Source: Helochares maculicollis (taxonomy: Eukaryota; Arthropoda; Insecta; Coleoptera; Hydrophilidae). Taken from it: 57,872 bases of DNA. Location of the stretch: positions 1-57,872 of the forward strand of contig JAWQRO010000103.1 in the NCBI GenBank assembly GCA_033557835.1, written 5' to 3'. Below the pieces are notes generated by a model. That model made no database searches. It was not told the origin of the DNA and saw nothing but the letters and a program-made list of their open reading frames with translations. Position numbers and translations under genes: made by a program. Below, piece by piece: positions 13,501 to 23,221 of the stretch; within the stretch, counting starts at the first letter, position 1; every line of letters begins with the position of its first letter.

Positions 13501-16500
13501 CAAATATTCTTCTCGTTATAAGGTATCATTTGTTGTTTCTTGCCTTGCATCGATTCATACTCTACTTCAGATATAATGCTTGACATAAATTCCAATCATT
13601 GTCATTGGTATCTTTTAGGTAACTTCCTTATATCATAGATATAAATTTAACACCATACGGGCAATGATGTTAAACGTAACTTTCTTCCAATAGTTTACCA
13701 TGTGGCGTTCATTCAATTAACATTTGATTCATCAATTCCTCCCATATACCGATTATAAATATAAATGATCAATACTTTTATTTTGGTTCTTTCATATCCA
13801 TTTCATTTTTTAATTACAATGGTATTGTCACCAGAAGCATGAGTCGAAATCAACAATACACGTTTTTTGACAAACTTATTTTTGCGGTAGCTCAACAAAA
13901 GTACCTTACCATCTCGAGCATATTCTACTTCATTAACCTTAATTGTTGTTATATTTCTAAGGGCGCCTTTCCTATTAGCTCTAATCATTCCCGTTAAGTA
14001 AGTATTTTGAAATAAAAAATATTTGCAACTGTTTTACACATGGGTCGTACTTTTCATGGCCTGGCGGGAAACATTCTTTATTACCAACTAAGTGAAAATA
14101 TTAAAGAATAACCTAAAAACTATTAAGCCAAACATTTTTGGAAATCAGGGCATGCTTCTTAAATTTTCAGCCAAATAAGGAAAATCGCGTCATTTCCCCC
14201 ATTTCCAATAAAAATGTTGCAAATGCCTGCATTTCAAGCAAACTAACTTGGCTCCATTCAAGATCCGCAGGTGGTGTTAAATGATTTTTGTTAGTCGTTT
14301 AGCATACTTATTTGTATCGCATACCATTATTGTTAACACAGACAAACCGATAAACTGATTAAAATAATCAATAGGTTTAAATTCATTAGTTAGTGTCTTC
14401 AGTAAAACGAAGTGAATTCTGTTGGTCACATAGAAGTACTTTCACATATCACAAAACTGATAAAATTACATCTTTGCTACCAAAAGTCTCTATTTTCCTT
14501 TTTTTTGAGGCTGGAACAATCTTACTCCCATCTTCAGAATCAGAACATGAATTAGGTCTCGAACTTGACGTTGGCCTATCCTACTTCACATCTATTTATA
14601 GAGCAAGGGATACAATCAATAATAAATAAAAAGTTAATACATATGCTGCCCCTATTTTGTTTGTGTGATGCGAATGTGTTAGTTAAATAAAATCTAATGT
14701 ATAAATTTCTTCTTCAATTGGAAGACCGAAATCTATATTATGAAATGTTTTCATATACATAAAATGTCAAACATGAATATTTTGCAAACTTTTGACTGCT
14801 CAGTATGTTCCTGATGTGACTGATGAAACAATACGAAGCGCGACCACATCAATCGGCATTACTAGCAGATAAATGTAGAAAGCACCCGTCATGACACAAT
14901 CCGATCCAGATTTTTAAAAATTCCTGGCACTTAAACGGTTAATGTATGTACATTGTGACAAATATCAAATTTATTGTTGTAAATCTTTATAATCAGACAT
15001 TTCAGTAAACATAGTTCAGTCACTGTGAACTACTATATACAATGATTTGTTCTGCCATGCTTATACACAATGTTTCCTCAATTTTCCTAAGGAATACATT
15101 GTTATTTTTTCAGTTGATTTTAGCAGCCTTAACAGACTGTGCCAAGCTATCAAATGATAAAGTCTTTGCCTATACGACCAGCACTCTAGATTCGAACTTA
15201 CTGGGACCTTTGAATCAGCTGGTGGAAACGAACTTGCGCCTCCAAACCCATATGCACCTTCAGCTTCCGCCTTCGAATCCATTCCAAACTTGCCCGCCGA
15301 CCACATTCAAAAAGTTACTTCCCTACGGCTTCAGCACAAATTACATCAACATAAAACAAGATGTAGAGCACTATTTAAGTACCATGTTCTATAATTTGAC
15401 CACTGTGGTCTTGCACGATTGGAGGACTTACGGGGAAATGCGGCGGTTAGCTGCTTTAGAATATGGCCTTGATACCATAGAAGATAACCTACCCATGCAA
15501 ACACTAGAACAAGGCTTGGATGTTCTAGAGATCATGAGGAACATCCAAATTTTCGTTGGGAAATATCTCTATAACCTCAACAATCAAGTATTCATTGAAG
15601 AGTGGAGCAACAACAAACATCTGAATACCATTAACATATCACATGTCGCAAACTCAATCAGGACACACGGTATCGGTATTATGAACACCACGGTCAATTT
15701 TACATATCAATTCCTCCAAAACAAGTTTTTTATGTTTTCACAATTTATGTTCGACGAGCACATCAAGTCGAGACTTTTGAAAGACCTGAGGTTTTTCAAC
15801 GAGAATAAACCGAGCCTGAACCAGATGTATCCTTATGAAAGAGCGGAAAAATTCAATTTTGGCATAAGGAAGTTAGGATTGAACCAGAACGGGCTCAGCT
15901 ATTTAGATTTATTTAGGAAATTAATAACTCAGATTGGGAATGCCATGGGATATGTTAGACTGATCCGGTCGGGTGGTAGACGTTGCTTGGCTGATGCCAC
16001 TTGCTTCATTAAAGATTTTAAGGCCGTTGAAGATTTAAACGGTCTCATAAACGAAGAGAACTTTCCTGAACTGACCAAACAGGCAGCTGGGTGCTTGATT
16101 GGAGACATTAAAAATTTAGTTAACAACTTTGAAGAGGCCACCGAGTATTTTAAGGTGAGTTGCAGTTCGGATCTGCGGATACAAAAATCACAAAATACAA
16201 AAAAGATGGCAAGAAAAATGAGTATTGTATTTTTTTATTTCAGTTATTAGTGAAAGCCTTCGGCCCGGTTTTTCGGGATCCTAGAAATATACACTTGAAG
16301 AATTTTTTTATCATCGTGCCACCTTTGACAATAAATTTTGTGGAACATTCCCTGACTTGTAAAGAGAGAATCAACAAGAAGAATAGGGAAGGTGCTGGAT
16401 TTACTGATGATGGGTTTGCAATGGGTGAGTTATTGATTTTTTTCAACGGACTAAAATTGTTGCCTTATTTCATTGTCCATAAACAATGCACATTCAATGA

Positions 16501-19500
16501 CTCATATGCATACATACTTGTAACCACTTTTTTTTTCTCCCTTAAATTTAAAGAAACATTTGTTTAGCCATTATTCAAAAATCCAGCTCATGAAGAGGTG
16601 GAAAATGTCTTAATAGATGCGTTAGAAGATTTTAATCAATGGGTGATGTTGCCTCACATTTGCCATTACTTCTGTCAGTTTGCATGCTAATTTTTTAGCT
16701 GATAAAATATTCAATCAAATACATGTGGAAATACTTAAAATAAATTAGAGTCTTGATTCGGCATAATTTCCTTATCACAAGTAGTCCTTAATCTATGTAG
16801 TCAAGCTTCGGAGGATAGATAGGCATTATATCTTTCTGTACAACGAAAAATGTTCTGTGCTCTAATGTCCCATTTTATAATGAATTTTTAAAAGTATAAG
16901 TCGATCAGAAAAACAGCACAGAAAAATGTATACTAATTTAAAATAAACATGTCTTTACAGGTGAGCGAAAATTATATTATTTGAAACAGAACCAAAGTTA
17001 TTATTGAATTTTCTGGTAAATAACCAGTTTATACTATGAACTTTTAATTCAAGTAGACCTGAATACCAAATATGTAGTTAAATGCTTATAAGCATGTCTT
17101 CAAGAGATTTAACACCGAATATTTTTCCTAGATACACCAGTTCCAAAGTTTAGGCTTTATCATACAAAAGTCTGATATATATGTTACAGATTGTATTCTT
17201 TGTTAGGCGAATGACTGATATATATGACGTTTATTTAAGCCTGGTTGCTCACGGTGCATCAAATTAAAAGGAACAAACAAGCAAAACGGGTAGTTCATAA
17301 AACCTTTTTGGAGAGTCAATTTTGAATGAAAAATTTGGATGTTTAATTAGTTGTATTTTATCTTGTTTGTGACACAATCAAAGATTTGTCGTGTGAAAGA
17401 ATAGAATTGGTGATTTTTCCCATCTGAAAATTAAGATGCCCTTAATGATGGTCGCCTGTAATAGTCACCTACAGCATTTCTCATGCAGCATGGAATCCAA
17501 ATTCCTGTCAACCCTCTCTAATAGAGGCTCTGGTTTTTGGGTGTTTGACAGGATGTGGATTTTTATGAAGATGCAGACAAATGTGCCATTCAAATGTTTT
17601 CTAACTAGTCCGGTTCCCGCCTCTCATTGTTCAGCATGGGTACATACAGCACTTTCAACCATGCCACTTTGAAAGTGGTCTCAAGTTACCATCATTAATT
17701 ACCATTATGATATCTCATCCCATTTAAGTCAAGTCCATGACACATCATTTAAGCAAACTTGTTAAGTAAATATTTTTTGAAATTTTGGCCTAGTTATAAT
17801 TTAAAAAATAATCTGAGTGCATCAAATTTGAAGAAATATAAATTTGTATTTTTTATACACTCACACTGGAAACACAAAGTGAATTTGAAAAAACTAATGA
17901 AATCATCATGGATGACAATTCAGATGAAAAAATAGGAAATACAATTGATGTATCAGCTTCAGACGAGAAAACTATATTAGAAGGTGTGAACAAGAAGTTT
18001 CGATCTAGAAAGCCAGTAGATTCTGTAACTAATTTAGATTCTCCACCACCGTATGTTGGTATAAGTAAAACAGCTCTTCCTAATATAAATACAACTTCGT
18101 CGCCACTATTAGTTTTTACACTTTTTCGGACAAGTATTCAATTTATTATTGATGGAAACAAATCAATCCATCAGTTTTACGAACGCTAAAACATCTCAGA
18201 TCCTTTAGCTGGACCTTCTGAAATGAAATGTGTATACAAGTTTCTGGCATTAATTATCCAAATGGATGCAATTGAAGATTATTGATGTAAAGAACAGCAG
18301 TTTTATACTCCATTTAACACCAACGGCAACACTATGCCATGCGATCAGTTTGTACGCTTTCGCGATTTCTTTATTTCACTATTAACAATGAGACCCCGAA
18401 CAAAGAAGATCCAAATTATTATGAACAATAGCTTTAGCCAAGTATACTATCTGATTGAAAATATTGCTATCGATTATGTAATAGTGCTGTTCAATGGGAA
18501 AATAGTTTTTGTCAGTATAATCCAAAATAATTTAGAATTAAAATATATTAACTCAACGATTGTTTTGGATACACATATCATTTCTGAATTTATTTGGCAG
18601 AACAAAATCAATTAGCGATTAAAGAAATCGCAGCAACACACGGAATGAAAAAAATGAAAAAATCTGGAGTGTCTCCACTCAACATTCCCGTATCAATATT
18701 TGCACTGCATAAAAGTACCTGCAATTAATAATATCAAAACTACAAAGACTTTAATGCGATGCAAAAATAAAACAGAGTTTTCATAATTTTGAGCGGAAAC
18801 TATTTATATAATTTAGAGTGCAAGACAAAAATGTTCCTTAAAAATTGATAGATTGAAGCCTCTTAGCCTGCATTATAGTCTCATTTGGAAGTGTAGATTC
18901 ATAACCTAACAAGCTAAACCGACAGGCTGAGAATCAACACCAAATGCAATAGAAGAAGAAGCAGCAGCTTACGATTTAAAGTGGTCTCCATATGCAGGCA
19001 AATCTAATATTTAGTAGGCTAGTAATAAAATTTTATAACAATGCTTAAATTATCTGTTGTAAATTAATTTTACATTATTAATTATTTAATACCCATCAGA
19101 ATTAAAAATTGATTTAAAATAAATTGTAGCAAAAAAAGTAAAACGCCGGCATGGCCAGATTCGAACAGGGTACTTTGTTGTTACAAAGCGGTTGTCATAA
19201 CTACTGAGCCGTTAAGTTTGCTTGTATTTGACATATGTTGCTGTGATATTACATGATGATAGTTTTTAATTTTGAACATTTTTGCTAATTTTTGGCGCGA
19301 TAATCTAGTTAAAACTATGCATAAGTGTGTTACGTCACGGTAATTCTTCACTCTGCAGCATCTAAGCCGAAAATATTGCTAAAAAATTGCAATTTTTGTA
19401 ATACAAATGTTTGCTAAAAAGTCTGTTTCTAGTAATTCTTACGCTTTGAAACTTCATATATAAGATTTTTTCTGTGTCCTTTAAGCATGTAGCGAATTAC

Positions 19501-22267
19501 AAGTCAATAGGTCTATTTAAACGCCTAGTTTACTTGAAAAAATGTCAAAACTCTGTAGGTAAACAAGTATTTTCGGTGGTCCTACATGCCTTAAAAGTTG
19601 ATACGGATCTAAGTTCTGCGATAATGATGGTATACCAAATTTCATCGCTCTAGCTCTAAGGGTCTGACCAATATCATGTTTACATACACACACACAGACA
19701 AAATGCCAAAAATGGATTCAGAGGCACTCAAAACGTGGAGATCCGTCAAAATCTCAACGTCGAATTTTTTCATGATCCCAATGACTTCCCTTTACTATAC
19801 TTCGAATAGTAATAAGGAAATGTAAAAAAGACAATATTATTACACAGGTGATCAGTAGGTGGTAATTTTAGGGATGAATTCAACAATGGCACAAAATCAC
19901 GACTAGTTGAAAATTGCAACACTAATATGGGGTATGTTGATAAGTCTGATAGGAGGGCAAATAGTTACGAAATTTCCAGAAAAATATGGAAAAGATCAAA
20001 AAATATTTTTCCATTCATAAATGGATGTAACAGTTCTGAATGCACTTCTTCAGAACTCAGTTAGAGGGAATATGTCTCATGACAAATTTTGCGAAAGCTT
20101 AGTGCTAAATGTGATCGTCCAAGTTCAAAAGGGTGACTTAATGGGCAGGAGACCAAGTCAAGGAAAGTCAAGTACGGCTGCAGGACTTGAGATATTAGCC
20201 ATCAAAATACAAACAGTGAAGTGTGGAAACGTTGCTATGATATTTTAAGCAGAAATTTGAACTTTAACTCGCCCGGTGCAAAATTAATTGCGACTGACGA
20301 GGAATATATTTCAAATTGAACTTCGTACAATAAAAGCTAATGTATTTGACAACCAACAAAGATGATCTTATTTTGATTGGAAGGATTCCAGATTTTATCA
20401 ATTGATTTGTCGAGATTTATCAGGATCGAACGTATCCCTCCTCAGGAATGACCAAAACGAACCTTAATAATGTTGCGATTTCCAAGTGTTCGCTATTTAA
20501 TTTAACACAAAAATGCCAAATATTTATTTTGTATTTATTTACTTGCCTTACTAACTATTTACATTATTCATTTAACTGTTTGCATTTATTTATATATGTG
20601 TTATATTAGTCCTACTAATTCTCCACTGACCTCTTTGGTTAACGAGCTGAACTGAATTGCCTTCATGTGCTTGATTTCTCTCATATAAAGCGTTTTCTTG
20701 ATCGTGGCCCAGCGTGTCGGCTGGGGATGGCTTAAGTGTGTTCATTGGCGACTATTGACGTTCACACGATCTTGGGAATCACTACTAGGAACAAGCGGTA
20801 AAGTCCGGGTATTCTTAATGCATAAACATCAATAAGAGTGACATTTTACAACAACGAATGCAATTTCCTTGTCGATAGGCAACAGCATTTATTCAGGCTA
20901 AATCCGTTGAAACACAAGGCTGCAGTTTGTTCTTAGAAGCAAGGTCTAGTTATCTTACACTTACGATAGATCCCTTCCATGCCTTGATTGCGCTTGTTAA
21001 GAGACTTCAAACTTAATTGATAATTTATTGTTACACTAAATACCTGAAAGATGAAACCACATCAATTTAATGGTCTTGAATTCTAATGAGATGATGCCCA
21101 ATCTGTAATCTTTTCCTGGAGAAAAACAAAGCTTTAGTTTCATTGAATGAAAATTCCAATCCCATACTCGTCAACCAATCAGTCATATTTTGCAAAGAAT
21201 TATTTGCATCTTGCACCTAAGAAACAGAGAGTTTGCTTGCATTGAGGTCAGTGTAATCTACATAGGAGAATATTTACGATTTTCGAGTGAATCGTTTCAT
21301 TTTTGATATGCAATAAATGAGTAAAGAAGTGCTCGGAAGTCTGCTCTGCAGTAAACATGTTTATATAAAAAATATGTTGTTTTAATAGATCTCTTTAAAA
21401 GATCTTCCACAGGAACACCTTTTATTAAAATTTCTGTGCTTTTAGTTATTTTTTTGCTAATGATTTTGATATTTTAATGTTTGTTCATATTTTAACTTGG
21501 GCAAATTCATAATTTCCGAATTCAATTATATATATAAATTTTGTTCCATTGGAGTTTAGAGAATAATATGCGCAATAAAAATTTTACATCCGGTGCTCCA
21601 ATCAAATCTAGTTTCATACAATTAATGTACTTGACTATCCAGATTAACTTTTTTAAGCTTAAAAATGCTTACTTTTTTATAAGACAGTTTTATCACTCCT
21701 ACTCACACACGTATAATCACACAGGTGGCAGCTTGGAACTCGCAAATTCATCAATAAATTTTATAGTATGCCAAAATATCAAAATTGTAAGTGTTAACAA
21801 ATATATTTGTTGTCAGGTTTGGCTTACATCATCGCTTTACTGGACCAAACGAAGCAACTGAAGTCACTGCATTGGTTCCAATCCGTCAGGGCTAAGCATG
21901 ATCAAGAACGAAAACTTTTAGAAACCCAAAAATCCAACACCAACAAAGACGATGATAAATTCCAGCAAACTCTTACGCTTACAGAAAAAAGAATAGAAGC
22001 TTTTGACAATGTAAGTAAGAAGAGCAATGCTATGTTGTGAAACTTATCAGTTCCAGTTCCGTTTAAGTCATAAGTTTCCTATGAAATATCTACCAAATTC
22101 CTGTAAGTTGTGGAAAAAATCTAAATCATTACCTGATTACCTGATCATTTAAACGAAGCTGGAAAGACAACACATCTCCTATATTAACTAACGAAAAATC
22201 TTTGTTGCAGGAGTTTTTGCTTCTTTATTACAACTACAACAGTGCAAGAATTTTTTTCCAAACGTAA
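4509..22267 (+). CDS. WASHC4: WASH complex subunit 4 (SWIP/KIAA1033), whole gene, 13 coding exons
   Basis: The coding exons are 4509-4560, 4656-4783, 5431-5593, 5674-5846, 10492-10713, 10777-11013, 11066-11242, 11298-11630, 11948-12268, 15114-16154, 16244-16424, 21817-22010 and 22211-22267. Joined, they give an open frame of about 1,092 residues with no internal stop, near the roughly 1,170 of human WASHC4. Every junction has GT/AG ends and compatible phases. Conserved blocks include YKRTVKSLYHNPS, LEQGLDVLEIMRNI, LNTINISHVANSIRTHG, NFVEHSLTCKERINKKN, FTDDGFAMG and SLHWFQSVR. In the family the protein is a large helical scaffold of the five-subunit WASH complex on endosomes, which activates Arp2/3 for cargo recycling. 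It has no catalytic motif. Identification is firm; the first exon is the least certain part. Confidence 0.95.
4656..4783 (+). CDS. WASHC4: WASHC4 exon 2
   Basis: The acceptor is CTTGCAG at 4655 and the donor GTAAGC at 4784. The product QLHHYRVFLEKYNSSI aligns with the N-terminal helix of vertebrate WASHC4 (QLKNYGKFLEEYTSQL). It enters in phase 1 and leaves in phase 0. Confidence 0.88.
5431..5593 (+). CDS. WASHC4: WASHC4 exon 3
   Basis: The acceptor is TTTTAG at 5430 and the donor GTATTC at 5594. It encodes a conserved helical segment (LLHLVHSDNKLLSRILVSL, then ICQEVNLL) corresponding to the human LLELIKTENK region. It leaves in phase 1. Confidence 0.9.
5674..5846 (+). CDS. WASHC4: WASHC4 exon 4
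   Basis: The acceptor follows a T-rich tract ending GCAG at 5673; the donor is GTAAGT at 5847. The frame reads through an internal GTAAGTGAG, giving KKVSEFTEKLLAINFF and then LLTLRQLCALL, which matches the family, so that internal site is not used here. The downstream intron, 5847-10491, is 4.6 kb. Confidence 0.9.
7440..8365 (+). repeat. Dispersed repeat family A, near full-length copy
   Basis: This copy is colinear with 31170-32140 over about 900 bp, from the palindromic edge near 7486-7504 to the right end 'tatttatacggggatgttgag'. It lies inside WASHC4 intron 4. The open frames within it (for example 7472-7660 on the - strand and 8280-8621) are shared repeat sequence, not genes. Confidence 0.85.
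9671..9874 (-). mobile_element. LINE relic, endonuclease-domain fragment
   Basis: On the - strand the frame begins MGDLNSKIRKETIFRQTIG, which resembles the GDFNAKIGKE..FRPTIG core of the apurinic endonuclease domain in non-LTR retrotransposons. Downstream on the same strand (to about 8640) Lys/Arg-rich fragments such as 8984-8799 fit the linker to the reverse transcriptase, but no RT core could be read. Confidence 0.45.
10492..10713 (+). CDS. WASHC4: WASHC4 exon 5
   Basis: It contains 74 codons in phase 0 at both ends. The block REHWSLYKRTVKSLYHNPS matches human KDHWTMYKRLLKSVHHNPS closely. Confidence 0.95.
10777..11013 (+). CDS. WASHC4: WASHC4 exon 6
   Basis: It contains 79 codons in phase 0 at both ends, with donor GTGAGT at 11014. 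The end, LFSNIDKKLSKRLLDVNKK, matches human IFRTIDKKFYKSLLDICKK. The preceding intron is only 63 bp. Confidence 0.93.
11066..11242 (+). CDS. WASHC4: WASHC4 exon 7
   Basis: It contains 59 codons in phase 0. It begins AAACTLLGNILWYPEEFLL and continues IPTLAKLLDKK, matching the human stretch TANIIWFPDNFLIQKIP. The preceding intron is 52 bp. Confidence 0.93.
11298..11630 (+). CDS. WASHC4: WASHC4 exon 8
   Basis: It contains 111 codons in phase 0, donor GTAAGG at 11631. The block KSVLMSLCRLVEVLKGF matches human KTSVKALCRLVELLKAI. Confidence 0.94.
11948..12268 (+). CDS. WASHC4: WASHC4 exon 9
   Basis: It contains 107 codons in phase 0, acceptor TTTTAG at 11947, donor GTAAGT at 12269. The blocks HVDVLSALVVAEHALKGP and CSFLYWHQVLLSIY match the family. 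The next intron holds a mariner and a piggyBac relic. Confidence 0.94.
12690..13240 (-). pseudogene. Mariner-type transposase relic
   Basis: Read on the - strand with several frame changes, it gives QQRMEWKHPNSPCKKK, then HAVEMLQKLNF and VHPPYSPDLAPSNF. HPPYSPDLAPSD is the hallmark around the third catalytic aspartate of mariner transposases. Stops and frameshifts show that it is dead. The N-terminal DNA-binding half is not evident. Confidence 0.75.
13530..14620 (-). pseudogene. piggyBac-type transposase relic
   Basis: On the - strand an acidic N-terminal piece (SDSEDGSKIVPASKKRK) is followed by MIRANRKGALRNITTIKVN and KRVLLISTHAS, which matches the G-T-x-R-x-N-R-K-G and LLST segment of piggyBac transposases. 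Then come YNRYMGGIDES-like residues and VNYWKKVTFNIIARMVLNLYL. The catalytic middle is deleted and frames are broken. Confidence 0.7.
15114..16154 (+). CDS. WASHC4: WASHC4 exon 10, the conserved core
   Basis: This is the largest exon, 347 codons (residues about 603-949), acceptor TTTTTTCAG, donor GTGAGT at 16155. It carries the most conserved part of the protein: FYNLTTVVLHDWRTYGEM, LEQGLDVLEIMRNI, FVGKYLYNLNNQVFIE, INISHVANSIRTHG, QFMFDEHIKSRLLKD and ISQIGNAMGYVR-like residues. This exon alone settles the identification. Confidence 0.98.
16244..16424 (+). CDS. WASHC4: WASHC4 exon 11
   Basis: It contains 60 codons plus one base, acceptor TTTCAG at 16243, donor GTGAGT at 16425. The blocks NIHLKNFFIIVPPLTINF, FVEHSLTCKERINKKN and FTDDGFAMG are near-identical to the human protein. 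The following intron, 16425-21816, is 5.4 kb and holds piggyBac and LINE relics. Confidence 0.97.
17890..18590 (+). pseudogene. piggyBac-type transposase relic, N-terminal half
   Basis: The frames at 17908-18189 and 18334-18615, separated by a stop near 18188, give an acidic N-terminus, then SPLLVFTLFRTSIQFII, FLALIIQMDAIEDY, MPCDQFVRFRDFF, and IENIAIDYVIVLFNGKI. This is the order seen in piggyBac proteins (helical N-domain, F-L-x-I-L-R-F-x-F region, then the first catalytic aspartate region S-I-D-E-x-x-x-x-F-K-G-R). The catalytic motif is degraded to AIDYVIVLFNGK. Confidence 0.65.
19144..19213 (-). repeat. tRNA-like sequence (decayed tRNA or SINE head)
   Basis: Read on the - strand it has an A-box-like GGCTCAGTAGTTA, an anticodon-region stem CTTTG/CAAAG, and a B-box-like GTTCGAATCTG followed by GGCCATGCCGGC. 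The 5' acceptor arm does not pair with the 3' arm, so it is not a working tRNA. Confidence 0.4.
19490..19835 (-). repeat. Dispersed repeat family A, reversed copy 2
   Basis: This copy includes the edge palindrome (about 19793-19811, TACTATACTTCGAATAGTA), 'agatccgtcaaaatctc', 'aatgccaaaaatggattc' and 'accaaatttcatcgctc'. It is truncated at its far end and sits between the two piggyBac blocks. Confidence 0.78.
19860..20260 (+). pseudogene. piggyBac-type transposase relic, C-terminal part
   Basis: The frame preceding and including 20021-20248 reads NMGYVDKSDRRANSYEISRK, WKRSKNIFFHS and DVTVLNALLQNSVRGNMSHDKF. The G-x-V-D-x-S-D motif followed by W-K-x-x-FFH and the VLNA helix is diagnostic of the piggyBac C-terminal half. 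One stop interrupts it before MDVTV. Confidence 0.7.
21060..21270 (-). pseudogene. LINE reverse-transcriptase fragment
   Basis: On the - strand the sequence reads YVDYTDLNASK (a degraded Y-A-D-D box), a stop, then VQDANNSLQNMTDWLTSMGL and EFSFNETKALFFSRKRL. This is the palm/thumb pattern of Jockey/R1-type retrotransposons (SLxxWLxxxGLxxxxxKTKxxxFSRKR). Confidence 0.68.
21817..22010 (+). CDS. WASHC4: WASHC4 exon 12
   Basis: The acceptor is TTGTCAG at 21816 and the donor GTAAGT at 22011. The split glycine codon restores AMG-LAYIIALLDQ. The block SLHWFQSVR and a charged QTLTLTEKRIEAF segment match the C-terminal part of human WASHC4. Confidence 0.96.
22211..22267 (+). CDS. WASHC4: WASHC4 exon 13 and stop codon
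   Basis: The acceptor is TTGTTGCAG at 22210. Eighteen codons (EFLLLYYNYNSARIFFQT) precede a TAA at 22265-22267; the vertebrate counterpart is ELLYFSLSSARIFF. The insect protein stops right after this motif and lacks the acidic/lysine-rich C-terminal extension of vertebrates. Confidence 0.93.
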   Translation, partial: EFLLLYYNYNSARIFFQT

Positions 22268-23176
22268 TGTGTGATATACTATTAATATATTATAAATGTA
22301 TTCATATATCCATATAACTATTTTTTTATTAAGTATAAAGATAAAAATATGCTATGTAATATCAATGTTATACTATTATATACAAGACGTTTACTCTGTA
22401 GCTTCATTTTACCCCCAACGCAAGCAAACAAAATAAAACAAAAATTAATATTTCATAGTTTATTTTCTTTTCTTACATATACATATGAGTTTAACTTGGA
22501 AACAAACAATGATGTTTCTTTAGAATTTAATGCAGATAAAACGAGGACAAATGATTCAATAAGGAAGAACATTGATTTTTTTTAAATAATATTAAATACT
22601 ATCTAAAAATTGACAAAGAAACGAAAGAAAAACATATAAATAATTAAATCACAGAATTTTAGAGCTACCATTAGAACAAAATATTTAAGTGCTCCCTAAC
22701 CGAGTCACTTAAATATTTTGATTTTATATACTGTAACTACTTATATAAATTATATCAATATTACCAAAAAATTATATAAAAAAATCTCAAAAAACATATA
22801 TACAAGCACAGTATATACAATTTAACGATTTTTTTGTGAAATAAAACATACATATTTTTATGCTATTACATATACAATGAGGATGAAATATATCTTTTTG
22901 ACTAATAAAAACATAAAAAACAATTACATACTTGTGTAATTAATACATTCTTTGGGCAAAATTGACCATTCTCTTATATTACGATTTCCTTACAAAAAAA
23001 CAAAACAATAAATAGATTTTTTGCTGTATCGTATAATATTAAATATAAAACATTTCCTCTTCTTTTTTCCTTAATTTTCTCTTTAAAACAACACAACAAT
23101 TAAAAAGAATGGTTCTCTTAAAAATATCTAAGTCTTTCAGTAGTTTTAATTGAGCACTGATAAAAGAGCAATTTAT
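22268..23176. other. Convergent intergenic gap with a perfect 15-bp inverted repeat
   Basis: These 909 bp separate the stop codons of WASHC4 and LpR and must hold both 3' UTR ends. The sequence is very AT-rich with no coding signal. At 22677-22691 and 22706-22720 sits a perfect 15-bp inverted repeat (CAAAATATTTAAGTG and its complement) around a 14-nt GC-richer loop. It would form a hairpin in RNA from either strand. Confidence 0.85.
22432..22437 (+). terminator. Candidate WASHC4 polyadenylation signal
   Basis: This is the first AATAAA that I read on the + strand after the WASHC4 stop, 165 bp downstream. Another lies at 22840-22845. In such AT-rich DNA these hexamers are common, so usage is uncertain. 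Confidence 0.35.
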
Positions 23177-23221
23177 TCAAACAAAGTCATTGGTGTTGGC
23201 ACTAGTCAGAGGCTCTTGTGC
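23177..23221 (-). CDS. LpR: LpR last coding exon (C-terminal 14 residues)
   Basis: The acceptor is TTTTGCAG. The frame AQEPLTSANTNDFV ends in TGA at 23179-23177 and joins in phase 0 to GEE of the previous exon. The result, GEEAQEPLTS followed by an Asn/Thr-rich end in FV, is the C-terminus expected of insect LpR. It is only 45 nt and 1.7 kb from the previous exon, so it is easy to miss. Confidence 0.9.
   Translation of the reverse strand, partial: AQEPLTSANTNDFV

Larger units (their letters stand above)
12269..15113. other. WASHC4 intron 9 (2.8 kb)
   Basis: It contains a mariner relic (about 12690-13240) and a piggyBac relic (about 13530-14620), both reversed to the host gene. The remainder, including 14640-15113, shows nothing recognisable apart from the polypyrimidine acceptor tract. 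Confidence 0.7.
16425..21816. other. WASHC4 intron 11 (5.4 kb)
   Basis: It carries piggyBac pieces (about 17890-18590 and 19860-20260), a tRNA-like sequence (19144-19213), a reversed family A copy (about 19490-19835) and a LINE RT fragment (about 21060-21270). Nothing was recognised in 16430-17880, 18600-19140 and 21300-21816. Confidence 0.7.

Noticed and set aside
15061..15306. - strand frame opposite WASHC4 exon 10
   Set aside because: It is an antisense shadow of a strongly conserved coding exon.
19144..19213. Functional tRNA gene
   Set aside because: The acceptor arms do not pair and the anticodon loop is irregular, so it is kept only as a tRNA-like repeat.
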